Shown here in pieces: positions 17,436-25,298 of a stretch of 45,229 bases of DNA (the first letter of the stretch is position 1; every line of letters begins with the position of its first letter). The DNA comes from Candidatus Woesearchaeota archaeon (GTDB lineage: Archaea > Nanobdellota > Nanobdellia > Woesearchaeales > UBA10200). A program made the translations under genes and the position numbers. Under the pieces are notes generated by a model, which was not told the origin of the DNA, ran no database searches, and saw nothing but the letters and a program-made list of their open reading frames with translations. The stretch is taken from positions 1 through 45,229 of the forward strand of contig JACPBN010000006.1 of assembly GCA_016180275.1 (NCBI GenBank), written 5' to 3'.

Positions 17436-20318
17436 ATGAAGCATAATAAAATAACCGGAAAGAGAATCATTCTGAGTTTGATAGTTGCAATGCTATTGTC
17501 TTTAGTGATTGTATCTGCCTTAGATGAGAAAAAAATAAAATTGGATGAGCTAGAAAGCATAAAGAAATTAGTCTTGGCTGAGAGACTCAATTCATTCAAT
17601 ATAGTAAAAGCAAAGATTGAGAGATTGCTGAGCGATAAGACATCTGACGGAAAAGATAAGGATGCTGGGGCGATTAAAACTGATAATGATTTAGCGCAGA
17701 AGTTTATTGTTGCATTGACTGAATCTGCGTTTTTAACAGATGAGCAGAAAGGGACATTGACTAATTTACAGACAAGCCAAAGCGCTGCAGCAGCGATAGC
17801 TAAGGAGAAATCTGTTTTTAGCGGCTGGAGATTATGGGCAGCGATACCATTGGTACTTGCATTGATTTATATGTTATTATTGAGAAAGAATAGGTATAAG
17901 ACTGCTGGGAAAGGGATTGGATTTGGAGGAAAATGGCTCTGGCTAATGATAAGCGGGAAAAAAGGAAAGCTGGATGCGATTGAGAGATATAACAACCAGA
18001 TGCTGGAGTTAGAGAATAGGTCAAGGACAGAAATCAAATATATTGTTGATAAATTACTAAAGCAAAAAGAAGAGCTAATTGCCGCAAACGTAAAGAAAGC
18101 AAGCCAGCTTGTGTATTTAGGGCAGCTTGTTGTTAGGAGAATATTTGTTAAAGGCCATGCAAAAGAGCTGTTGGTAGATAAGAAACCTGTAAAAATAGAA
18201 GACGTTGGTGAAATAGAGCCTATCAGGATAGATGAGGTATTGGCTGAACTTGAGAAAATAAATAATAATCTCCCAGTAAAATTAAATGAGATAGTCGGCA
18301 ACCATATAACCATTGTGCAAAGGCATAAAAATCTTCTGGATGAGATTAAAGCGCTTCGCATCAAGACAAATGCTTCTGCACAAAGATTGGCTAATAATTC
18401 ACGAGTAAAAAATGTTTTGGGCAGCAAGATTGCGCAGATGGATTCTGCTGTTGCAAATATGCAGCAGATAATACAGGCACTAGATGACCTTGGTACAAGA
18501 TTAAACAGGAGTGTAGGAGTATTGGAGCAAGGATATGCCAGACAAAACGAATCAATAAAGCTTGAGAATGGCAACTTAAGCGAACTGATCCGTATCATAG
18601 ACAAAAAGTTCCAGGATTTTGCCAATGTTGCGCAGGATATATCTCATGAAGCAAACAAGATCGAACAGTCATTTGCCACCAGAGAAAAAAGAGTGTATAA
18701 CCTGATTGATGCAATCATCAAAAAGATTGAGCAAGAAAATGCAAAAATTCAGAACAGTGCAGGCAATGTAAATACTGGTGAGGCAGATAAATTGATTGAT
18801 GCTGCTACCAATATTGCCAGCATAGCAGAGCGATTAGCTTTGTTCAGGCAAAAAACTGATAAGATAACCACTGAACATCTTAAGTCATTCATTAAAGTAG
18901 TTAAACTGTTAAAGAATGATTTTCCAGAGGTAACGCTGGAAGAATTTAAAGAACAATTGGAAGGATTTGTTATTGTGCATAAGAATAAAGAGTTTAAGAT
19001 AGTTGAGGTTAGCGGAGATAATGTAAAATTGGAAGGAGTAAGCGATGCGATTTCGTTTGAACAGCTAAAGAATATAGATGATTTCTTGGCTAAGAGACAA
19101 TTAAGAAATTTATTGACCCATATTCTGACAAATGCAACTTACTTTGACAATAATGTTTTGAGAGATGTTGTTAATATATTTTTAGAGTTAAAAAATGCTG
19201 AGCCAAGTGCAAAGTTGGAGGAGTTCAAGAGTTTATTAATAGATAAGATAATTAGATACACTACAGAAACAAATGCCTTTATCGGATATAAGATTAAGAA
19301 TGTGATTGAAGATAAGCTTTTTGTTGTTAAAATAGATGAAAAAGATGCAGAAGATCGAACTATTTTAAAATTAGAGATTACACAAATAAAAAATCTATTG
19401 GAGAGAGCAACTGCACCTGCAGCAGCACCTAATCCTGCTCCTACACCAACACCACTTCCACCAAACGCAAGTGCTACATCCCAAGCAAAATACGCAATTA
19501 TTTCAGACATCCATAGCAACCTGCAGGCATTTCAAGCTGTGTTACAGGATATTGCAAAACAAGGAATCCCTGACTCAAATATCTATTGCTGCGGAGATAT
19601 TGTTGGCTATGGAGGAAATCCGAATCAGTGCGTGCAAATAATAAAAGATAGAGATATTAAATGGGTGTTGGGAAACCATGAGTTTGCTATACTTAATCCA
19701 GGCTATGCAGAAAAAGCCGGATTTAATGCATCAGCAACTGCTGCTGTTAACTGGCAGATAACAGAGCTAAATGAGAAATCAAAAGAATTCTTAAATGCAC
19801 AAAAACAAGAAAATTATATATTAGTGAGAGATGATTTTGTTATTGTGCATAGTGAATTAACTAAACCAAAAGAGTTTATGTATCTTTCTGAAGATTTGTA
19901 CAAAAAAACTGGCATAAACTTTGGTATTTTGCTGGGAGATAATTTCAATATATTATCAAAATATAATAAAAGAATTTGCTTTATTGGACATAGCCACATG
20001 CCTGAAATTTGGACAATTGATGCTAATAATAAAATGGAAAAGGGAGATATAAATATGCAGGATAAAAAAGGAATAGTTGATATTACAAATGCAAAAAACG
20101 TAATAGTCAATGTTGGAAGCGTAGGCCAGCCTAGAGATGGAGACACAAGAGCATGCTATGTGATTTATGACAAAGAAAATAGCAAAATTGCTATAAGGTA
20201 TGTAAGAGTAGGTTATAATGTTGCAGCTGCACAACAAGCTATTCTAAGTAGAATCCCTGATGGATATAATGAAGTTGCGGCAAATTATATGGCAGAAAGA
20301 CTAGCTAATGGCAGATAA
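17436..20318 (+). CDS. Membrane-anchored coiled-coil protein fused to a calcineurin-like phosphoesterase
   Basis: I start at the ATG at 17436 (960 aa): it begins a good signal peptide (KRIILSLIVAMLLSLVIVSA), whereas the upstream in-frame extension overlaps the previous gene in another frame. A second membrane segment lies at 130-152 and is followed by RKNRYK and many Lys, so the rest should be cytoplasmic. Residues 170-650 are coiled coil and helix, then comes a Pro/Ala linker (APNPAPTPTPLPPNA). Residues 685-960 form a metallophosphoesterase with DIHSN, GDIVGYG, GNHE, VHSE and GHSH, plus NVGSVGQPRDGD, all metal-binding motifs present. It resembles Metallophos_2 (YfcE-like) enzymes. The fusion is unusual and suggests a signalling or nucleotide-cleaving role in the apparatus; the substrate cannot be predicted. 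Confidence 0.85.
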   Translation: MKHNKITGKRIILSLIVAMLLSLVIVSALDEKKIKLDELESIKKLVLAERLNSFNIVKAKIERLLSDKTSDGKDKDAGAIKTDNDLAQKFIVALTESAFLTDEQKGTLTNLQTSQSAAAAIAKEKSVFSGWRLWAAIPLVLALIYMLLLRKNRYKTAGKGIGFGGKWLWLMISGKKGKLDAIERYNNQMLELENRSRTEIKYIVDKLLKQKEELIAANVKKASQLVYLGQLVVRRIFVKGHAKELLVDKKPVKIEDVGEIEPIRIDEVLAELEKINNNLPVKLNEIVGNHITIVQRHKNLLDEIKALRIKTNASAQRLANNSRVKNVLGSKIAQMDSAVANMQQIIQALDDLGTRLNRSVGVLEQGYARQNESIKLENGNLSELIRIIDKKFQDFANVAQDISHEANKIEQSFATREKRVYNLIDAIIKKIEQENAKIQNSAGNVNTGEADKLIDAATNIASIAERLALFRQKTDKITTEHLKSFIKVVKLLKNDFPEVTLEEFKEQLEGFVIVHKNKEFKIVEVSGDNVKLEGVSDAISFEQLKNIDDFLAKRQLRNLLTHILTNATYFDNNVLRDVVNIFLELKNAEPSAKLEEFKSLLIDKIIRYTTETNAFIGYKIKNVIEDKLFVVKIDEKDAEDRTILKLEITQIKNLLERATAPAAAPNPAPTPTPLPPNASATSQAKYAIISDIHSNLQAFQAVLQDIAKQGIPDSNIYCCGDIVGYGGNPNQCVQIIKDRDIKWVLGNHEFAILNPGYAEKAGFNASATAAVNWQITELNEKSKEFLNAQKQENYILVRDDFVIVHSELTKPKEFMYLSEDLYKKTGINFGILLGDNFNILSKYNKRICFIGHSHMPEIWTIDANNKMEKGDINMQDKKGIVDITNAKNVIVNVGSVGQPRDGDTRACYVIYDKENSKIAIRYVRVGYNVAAAQQAILSRIPDGYNEVAANYMAERLANGR

Positions 20319-20333
20319 AATTTTTTTGTAAGG

Positions 20334-20391
20334 ATATTTTACCCCTGCTAAAATATTAGGTTATGTAATAATAGCAGGGTTGTTTATAAAT
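20334..20391. repeat. 58-bp direct repeat, left copy, with CCCTGCT hairpin
   Basis: This stretch matches 21962-22019 at 51 of 58 positions, and the last 24 bases are identical. Inside it CCCTGCT and AGCAGGG form a 7-bp stem with a loop of about 23 nt. The two copies flank the minus-strand AAA_14 gene and a gene remnant. It may be an insertion boundary or a duplicated terminator; it lies just after the stop of operon 2. Confidence 0.8.
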
Positions 20392-20411
20392 GAGCTATGT
20401 TTCCAGCAAGA

Positions 20412-21662
20412 TTATTCTACTAAACTTGGCATCAATGCTGTTTTCCATGCAGGCACTAGCTTTATTAAATGATTTTTAGCTTTTATGCCCTGCTCAGTAT
20501 CCTTAGTTATCACAACAGCAGAAGTTTGCTTGAATTTTTCCATAAAATAATGTAAATTAGTGAGATCTTCATTTTTTATAGTTTCCTTATATTTTACTTC
20601 TATCGGCTTTTTATTTTTTATTATGTCAATTTCTTTCTCATGCTCTCGCCAATAGTATTTAGCATCAAATAGTGCAATAAATAGATTTTCAATAACTTTA
20701 CTTTCATCCAAATTTAAGCAAAAGCATGGATGATAAGGATAAACTTTTCTTAGTTTCCTAGATGAACTTAAAGCGCTACCCCTATAATTTTTGACTATCC
20801 GTATCAGCAGCCCTTGTGCTAAATAATTTATATGCTTGCCAAGAGTTTCTTTGCCTCTTTTAAGATCTTTTGCCAAGTTGTCTATGTTAAGTATTATGCC
20901 TCCTTCTTCAAAAAATATGTCTTTTAAAGTTTCTAATAGTTCAATGTCAACATCTTTAAATTCCTTTTTGATATCGTAAGAAAGGACTCTGCTAATTATG
21001 AATTCATGGATGTATTTTTTTGCTGAAAGCTCATCTCTTAAGATAGCAATTTCAGGAAAAGGAGTTTTTAGATACCATTTAAAATGATTCTTAAGCTCTG
21101 ATTCATGCAGAATAATCTTCTTCTCTTCTATTCTGATGCCATTTAATAACAGCCATTCATTAAAGCTTAACGGCTCTAATTTTAAAAAATTAATTCTTCC
21201 AGCTAAACTCTCAGCTATATTCTTTGTCAATGTTAGATATGAAGAGCCTGAGATGAAAAATTTTATATTAGGGTAGAGATCATAAAATATTTTTAATTTG
21301 TTCTGCCAGTCATCTAATTTCTGTATCTCATCAAAAAAAACAAAATATTTGCCATTTTCTAAATCTAAAGAATGCAGCTCTGTATATACTTTAAGTATTT
21401 CTTTAACTTCTGCAACTTTCTGGTCGAAAGAAAAGTAAAGGAGATGTTCTGGCTTAATACCTTTCTTTATTAAGTGTTCAATAGTTTGAAAAAACAATGT
21501 AGATTTACCAGTTCTTCTTAACCCAAATAATGCAATTATTTGTTTAGAGGATATGTAGTTGATTATCTTGCTCAATAATTCTCTCTCAAAATGTTTTGCT
21601 AAGTCTTCTTTAACTTTTCCGGTTTTCCACCAAGGATTGAATAAGAGCAGGATATCTTTCAT
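20412..21662 (-). CDS. AAA_14/DUF4143 ATPase (inserted, minus strand)
   Basis: The 416-aa protein has P-loop GLRRTGKS (47-54), Walker B YFVFFDEIQKL (D110/E111), sensor FFISGSSYL, and the C-terminal DUF4143 region with EIDII...PIEVKYK, which has the PD-(D/E)XK pattern. The N terminus carries LFNPWW, shared with the ATPase at 35649. These ATPases are common single-gene accessory elements with unknown function. It is the only large minus-strand gene in the left 40 kb, has its own promoter with double palindromes, and is flanked by 58-bp direct repeats, all of which mark it as inserted between operons 2 and 3. Confidence 0.86.
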   Translation of the reverse strand: MKDILLLFNPWWKTGKVKEDLAKHFERELLSKIINYISSKQIIALFGLRRTGKSTLFFQTIEHLIKKGIKPEHLLYFSFDQKVAEVKEILKVYTELHSLDLENGKYFVFFDEIQKLDDWQNKLKIFYDLYPNIKFFISGSSYLTLTKNIAESLAGRINFLKLEPLSFNEWLLLNGIRIEEKKIILHESELKNHFKWYLKTPFPEIAILRDELSAKKYIHEFIISRVLSYDIKKEFKDVDIELLETLKDIFFEEGGIILNIDNLAKDLKRGKETLGKHINYLAQGLLIRIVKNYRGSALSSSRKLRKVYPYHPCFCLNLDESKVIENLFIALFDAKYYWREHEKEIDIIKNKKPIEVKYKETIKNEDLTNLHYFMEKFKQTSAVVITKDTEQGIKAKNHLIKLVPAWKTALMPSLVE

Positions 21663-21682
21663 TTTACAGCATTAAAGTATGA

Positions 21683-21752
21683 AAAGTATATAAATTTTTC
21701 GTTCTGAAACTAGAACGAATGTTTATATTATTCGTTCTGAAACTAGAACGAA
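21683..21752 (-). promoter_or_regulatory. Promoter with two identical 22-bp palindromes
   Basis: On the minus strand the TATA box TTTATATAC lies at about 21686-21694, some 27 nt before the ATG. Just upstream are two identical inverted repeats with arms TTCGTTCT and AGAACGAA and a 6-nt spacer, at 21698-21719 and 21731-21752. The copies are 33 bp apart, or about three helical turns, so both face the same side of the DNA. This strongly suggests cooperative binding by a repressor or activator, perhaps the ATPase itself. Confidence 0.75.
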
Positions 21753-21797
21753 TAAAAGGAAGGATAATAGAGAAAGCCATTGAGATGTTTTCAAAAG

Positions 21798-21935
21798 CTA
21801 GTATTGATCTACTAGGTTTTGTATGCCTTTAGAAATATTTGGAACTAAGGCATCTAAGAAAGCTTCATTTGAGATAATTCCTGTATCTCTTAAATATAAT
21901 AATGCCTGTGTTAATGCCTGCAAGAATGTTTTGAT
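21798..21935 (-). pseudogene. C-terminal remnant of an unrecognised gene
   Basis: On the minus strand a 45-codon open stretch reads TFLQALTQALLYLRDTGIIS, then NEAFLDALVPNISKGIQNLVDQY, and ends at a stop. It has the look of real helical protein and no start codon, and an in-frame stop precedes it. It is probably the tail of a gene lost when the flanking ATPase cassette entered. The family is not recognised. Confidence 0.45.
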
Positions 21936-21961
21936 CTAGAGATGGATATTATAGATTGAGA

Positions 21962-22019
21962 ATATTCCACCCCTGCTGAAATATCAGTTTTTGTCATAAT
22001 AGCAGGGTTGTTTATAAAT
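21962..22019. repeat. 58-bp direct repeat, right copy, with CCCTGCT hairpin
   Basis: This is the partner of 20334-20391, with seven mismatches concentrated in the hairpin loop and left end. The CCCTGCT/AGCAGGG stem is kept, so the structure is conserved as well as the sequence. Confidence 0.8.
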
Positions 22020-22031
22020 AACCAAAAAAAG

Positions 22032-22055
22032 CAAAGATATATACCTAATAGGTAT
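22032..22055 (+). promoter_or_regulatory. Promoter and palindrome of the decayed ATPase gene
   Basis: GCAAAGATATATAC supplies a TATA box about 35 nt before the ATG at 22078. The inverted repeat ATACCT-AAT-AGGTAT (22041-22055) overlaps its downstream edge and resembles the operators of the other ATPase cassettes. The promoter looks intact although the gene is broken. Confidence 0.5.
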
Positions 22056-22077
22056 TATACCTGATAAGTATATAAAA

Positions 22078-22493
22078 TGAAATTTTACAACCGCGAAGAG
22101 GAATTTGAAACATTAGACAAGCTTTGAAAAGAGCATCTATGAATTATTGGCTTCAAAGAAGATTGAACTGCCCTTTAAATATACTATGCTTGGCACACAA
22201 TGGGGAAGATTTAAAGGAGAAAAAGGAAAAAATACTTATGAGATTGATTTAATGGCCGTAAATGAGCAGAAAAAACAAATTTTGTTTGCTGAGTGCAAAT
22301 GGCAAGGGAAGATTAATGCTTCAGAGATAACTAATGAGCTATCAACTAAAGCACATATGTAGATTGGAATAAAGATGGAAGAGAGGAATACTACCTTATA
22401 TTTGCAAAAAGCTTTTCAAAGAAGATCAAGGAATGGCAAGGAAAAGAAGTAATATGCTATGATCTAGATGATGTTAAGAGAATGCTGAAATAA
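22078..22493 (+). pseudogene. Archaeal ATPase (DUF234 type) with large internal deletion and frameshift
   Basis: The ATG at 22078 starts MKFYNREEEFETLDKL, nearly the start of the intact ATPase at 9473 (MKFYNREQELAEIEHF), and stops after 16 codons. From about 22130 the sequence resumes with the C-terminal nuclease-like domain: LPFKYTMLGTQWGRFKGEKG, then YEIDLMAV and LFAECKWQGKINASE. After a frameshift near 22360 it continues EEYYLIFAKSF and ends DLDDVKRMLK at 22493. The P-loop and central part, about 330 codons, are missing. It is a dead copy of a different member of the same family. Confidence 0.82.
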
Positions 22494-23100
22494 GGTAGGC
22501 TATTAGAGTCAAATTTTCCGGAGCTTTATAGCATAGTTGATAAGTACTTTCCAATTTATAGGGCTATTCAGTGCCTTTGCTATATTATTTATATAACTTT
22601 AATTTTTTATTAGATTATTCAGTTAATAAATTGAATTGATGAATAATAGAGACAGGTTTTTGTAATTATTGAGCAGGTAGAGTGATTATATTGTGAAAAT
22701 GTAGCCAGATTAATCAATTATTATAGAGAATATTTTAGTAAGTAGAAATATAAAATATTTCAGAGTAATTAGATTGTTGATGTTATGAATTGTTGTATTC
22801 GATAGGAAGGACATATATTCTGTATTGAAGACAGGCATAAAAGCCAATGAGATGGTTAAGAGATTAAGGCAGCACTAACACATAATGGATTTGTAAATAA
22901 AGAAGCAGCTGCAAGAAACTTAGAAATGTTCAAGAAATTGTATAATGCTTAAATTAATAACAGATTATTCTATTACTCAGTTATGTATTTTAGTAATTAA
23001 GTTATTTTATTATTATGTTTAATATTATGGTAATTTGAATATACATGGTTAGATAGTTGAATTATAGCTATTTCTAGTAATTATTCAATCAAATAATTGA
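22494..23100. other. AT-rich decayed region between cassettes
   Basis: No intact gene is seen here. The bases are very AT-rich with many imperfect repeats of the type AATATTxxxGTAATTTGAATAT (compare 23022-23045 with 23127-23150). One coding remnant is recognisable at 22809-22952. Confidence 0.5.
22809..22952 (+). pseudogene. Frameshifted remnant of a small protein gene
   Basis: One frame reads IYSVLKTGIKANEMVKRLR, then after a frameshift near 22870 a second reads ALTHNGFVNKEAAARNLEMF and KKLYNA before a stop at 22952. The pieces look like one helical protein of perhaps antitoxin size. The family is not recognised. Confidence 0.4.
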
Positions 23101-23120
23101 AAAACGAAAGATTTATATAC
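23101..23120 (+). promoter_or_regulatory. BRE/TATA promoter upstream of the protease/regulator genes
   Basis: AACGAAAGATTTATATAC has a clear BRE and TATA box (TATA 23112-23119). The next gene begins about 200 nt downstream, so the leader would be long, or a gene that once followed has been lost. It is the best visible promoter for the 23321-24284 genes. Confidence 0.5.
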
Positions 23121-23320
23121 TAAATTTAATATTTTAGTAATTTGAATATTGATTTGTATTTTTTATTTAGTTTAATTTTTAATAGTGATCTGCACTAGCC
23201 AAGGGAAAAGAGGAAAAAAAGAAAGCTATTATTGAGGGAAAGAATCCTGAAAGAAGAAGTGAGAATAATATGACATAAAGTTTTTAAAGATGAATAACTT
23301 GATAATAGCCGTGATGCAAA

Positions 23321-23539
23321 ATGAAAATAGAAGAATTAAAAAAACAATATAAGGATGAATGGGTGCTGGTAGAAATCATTGAAGAGGATAAATTAAATAG
23401 GCCACAAGAAGTTAAATTGATTGCGCATAGCAAAAATAGAGATGATACATATGATGCTATGGTAAAAAATAAAAAAAAATACACCTACCATTTTTATACA
23501 GGAGAAATCCCTGAAAAAGGTTATGCGGTGGCATTTTAA
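23321..23539 (+). CDS. Small protein paired with an aspartic protease
   Basis: The 72-aa protein starts MKIEELKKQYKDEWVLVEII and has ENxL-like strands followed by a charged helix. I recall small proteins of this type encoded directly before retropepsin-like proteases in archaea and cyanobacteria, but I do not know a function. Its stop overlaps the protease start (TAATG), so the two are made together. It may be an inhibitor, antitoxin or substrate of the protease. Confidence 0.7.
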   Translation: MKIEELKKQYKDEWVLVEIIEEDKLNRPQEVKLIAHSKNRDDTYDAMVKNKKKYTYHFYTGEIPEKGYAVAF

Positions 23540-23925
23540 TGGGAAATCATAATTTGGATAAGAACGCTTCAGTAATTGTTATTGAAGTATTGATAGAAAA
23601 TAAAGGCATTAAGAAAAAATTAAAGATGGTCCTTGATACAGGCGCCACATATACCTTAATCCCATGGCAGGTTGCAGAAGCGCTGAATATGGAGCCTGCC
23701 TTAAGTAAAACAAGGGCAGATATTATAACGGCATCTGGAGTAGAAAAAGTTCCATTGATGTTTGTTGAATCTGTTGCTGCATTTGATAAAAAAGCAGAGA
23801 ACGTCAAAATAATTGTCCATGACCTGCCAGCAAAAAGCTATGTAGATGGATTATTGGGATTAAGCTTTTTGAGAAATTTTAATCTTCATATTAATTTTAA
23901 GGAAGGATACTTAGAGTTAACATAA
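23539..23925 (+). CDS. Retropepsin-like aspartic protease
   Basis: The 128-aa protein carries the active-site motif VLDTGATYTLIP (D33, T34, G35) and the later strand VDGLLGLSFLRNF, which together define a retropepsin-like (clan AA) fold. At this length it has one catalytic Asp and must act as a homodimer. No signal peptide or membrane segment is seen, so it is cytoplasmic. It is coupled to the 72-aa protein and followed 14 nt later by a wHTH regulator. It could process a component of the neighbouring membrane operon; that is speculation from position. Confidence 0.85.
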   Translation: MGNHNLDKNASVIVIEVLIENKGIKKKLKMVLDTGATYTLIPWQVAEALNMEPALSKTRADIITASGVEKVPLMFVESVAAFDKKAENVKIIVHDLPAKSYVDGLLGLSFLRNFNLHINFKEGYLELT

Positions 23926-23939
23926 AAAGAGGAACTACT

Positions 23940-24284
23940 TTGTCCAACAACATCGCAAAAATACTCGGCAAAGATACTGTATGGCTTATTCTGGAAGAGT
24001 TAGCTAGAGGCAATAAAACACCCACTGAATTGGCTGAGAAATTCCAGATGTCAGTAGCTAATGTAGATAATTTTCTTGCAAGATTAGAGGATAAGCAGAT
24101 AGTAAAAAGAACTAAGAAAATCAAGAAAGGCCGCGGAAGACCATTTACTGAATATGCACTAGACAGATGCCCAATTATTGTAATGATACCCAGCCAAGGC
24201 AAGAAAGTCCTGCTTGAGCTGAATGATAATGATCTCAATGAGTTAAATGAATTTATCAGGAAGAATAATGGTGAGCAGGTCTGA
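23940..24284 (+). CDS. Winged-helix transcriptional regulator, likely regulator of operon 3
   Basis: The 114-aa protein has a winged helix (VWLILEELARGNKTPTELAEKF, QMSVANVDNFLARLEDKQIV), a basic wing (KKIKKGRGRP) and a C-terminal acidic helix. It starts with TTG at 23940, supported by a GAGG ribosome binding site 8 nt upstream and the lack of another start. The last 24 nt of the gene, including the stop, recur at 25273-25296 directly before operon 3. It was therefore probably adjacent to operon 3 before the ORF6N gene inserted, in the same place as the RHH regulator in operon 2. Confidence 0.78.
   Translation: MSNNIAKILGKDTVWLILEELARGNKTPTELAEKFQMSVANVDNFLARLEDKQIVKRTKKIKKGRGRPFTEYALDRCPIIVMIPSQGKKVLLELNDNDLNELNEFIRKNNGEQV
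24261..24284 (+). repeat. 24-bp direct repeat, left copy (end of the regulator gene)
   Basis: AAGAATAATGGTGAGCAGG and the following TCTGA form the last eight codons and stop of the regulator gene. The same 24 bases, with one mismatch, lie at 25273-25296, on the other side of the ORF6N gene. Confidence 0.82.
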
Positions 24285-24335
24285 GAAATAAAAAAGAATA
24301 CAATAACTTAAGGTCACAATTTGTTACCATAAAAA

Positions 24336-24360
24336 AAGGTATCGCAAAATGCGATACCTT
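24336..24360. repeat. Perfect 11-bp inverted repeat before the ORF6N gene
   Basis: AAGGTATCGCA and TGCGATACCTT are exact reverse complements separated by AAA. The hairpin lies inside the inserted segment, 28 nt before the ORF6N start. It may be an operator, a terminator for the upstream regulator transcript, or a structural end of the element. Confidence 0.75.
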
Positions 24361-24388
24361 AAATGTTTGGAGAAGAGGTAAGAAAAAT

Positions 24389-25267
24389 ATGCCCAGAGAA
24401 TTAGCTGTTTTTAATCAAGAAGAGGTTAAAAGCAAGATTTACACTATTCGCGGATTACAAGTAATGCTAGATAGGGATTTAGCTGAACTTTACGAAGTTA
24501 CAACATTTAATCTTAATAAGGCGGTTAAAAGGAATAGTAAGAGATTTCCATTAGATTTTATGTTTCAATTAACAGAAGAAGAATACAGTAACTTGAAATT
24601 CCATTTTGGAATATCAAGTTGGGGCGGTCGAAGAACCTTACCTTATGCTTTCACTGAACAAGGCGTAGCAACGCTTTCAGGTGTATTAAAAAGTACTAAA
24701 GCTATTGAGGTTAATATTCAGATAGTTAGAGCATTTGTCGCTATGAGAAAGTTTATTTCCGCAAATGCTCATATCTTTCAGAGATTAGATACTGCTGAAA
24801 CTAAACTGATTGATCATGATAAGAGATTTGAGCAAGTGTTCAAAGCAATTGAAAGCAAAAGCATCAAGCCTGAGAAAGGCATATTTTTTGACGGGCAGAT
24901 ATTTGACTCATATAAATTCGTTTCAGATATCATCAGAACAGCTAAAAAATCGATTGTTTTGATCGACAATTACATAGATGATTCTGTTTTGACGCTATTC
25001 AGCAAGAGAAATAATAATGTGCAAGCCATCATATTTACTAAAGAGATCTCTAAGCAATTATCCCTTGACTTAGCCAAATATAATTCACAATATCCTTCAA
25101 TTGAACTGAAAGAGTTTAAGCAGTCGCATGACAGGTTTATCATAATTGACAATAAGGAAGTCTACCATTTTGGAGCATCATTGAAAGACTTGGGAAAGAA
25201 ATGGTTTGCTTTCTCAAAATTTGATAAAGATGCATTTAAGCTTTTAGATAAGCTATGGTTAAAATGA
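24389..25267 (+). CDS. ORF6N (KilA-N-related) DNA-binding protein with PLD-like C-terminal domain
   Basis: The 292-aa protein has an ORF6N domain (PF10543) at residues 10-95: KIYTIRGLQVMLDRDLAELY, then LNKAVKRNSKRFPLDFMFQL and FTEQGVATLSGVL. The C-terminal half (150-292) has IVLIDNYIDDSVLTLFSKR and SHDRFIIIDNKEVYHFGAS, resembling half of a phospholipase D fold with a His-x-Arg/Asp pattern. ORF6N proteins are common in phages and mobile DNA of Bacteroidetes and other bacteria, so recent transfer is likely. The gene and the hairpin before it lie between two copies of the end of the operon-3 regulator, and so make up an inserted unit. Confidence 0.88.
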   Translation: MPRELAVFNQEEVKSKIYTIRGLQVMLDRDLAELYEVTTFNLNKAVKRNSKRFPLDFMFQLTEEEYSNLKFHFGISSWGGRRTLPYAFTEQGVATLSGVLKSTKAIEVNIQIVRAFVAMRKFISANAHIFQRLDTAETKLIDHDKRFEQVFKAIESKSIKPEKGIFFDGQIFDSYKFVSDIIRTAKKSIVLIDNYIDDSVLTLFSKRNNNVQAIIFTKEISKQLSLDLAKYNSQYPSIELKEFKQSHDRFIIIDNKEVYHFGASLKDLGKKWFAFSKFDKDAFKLLDKLWLK

Positions 25268-25272
25268 CAATA

Positions 25273-25296
25273 AAGAATAACGGTGAGCAGGTCTGA
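25273..25296 (+). repeat. 24-bp direct repeat, right copy
   Basis: This copy differs from 24261-24284 at one position (C for T) and ends with the same TCTGA, 2 nt before the ATG of the 701-aa membrane protein. It is most likely the original 3' end of the regulator gene, left behind when the ORF6N unit inserted. Confidence 0.82.
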
Positions 25297-25298
25297 AT

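Noticed and set aside
16949..17599. A 216-aa frame on the minus strand across operon 2
   Set aside because: It is antisense to coiled-coil and Pro/Thr-rich coding sequence, is rich in Ser, Phe, Leu and Cys as expected of a shadow, and has no promoter.
22638..22664. Another copy of the HHEDRF end of the 310-aa gene start
   Set aside because: Only AGACAGGTTTT is shared, too short to separate from chance in AT-rich DNA.
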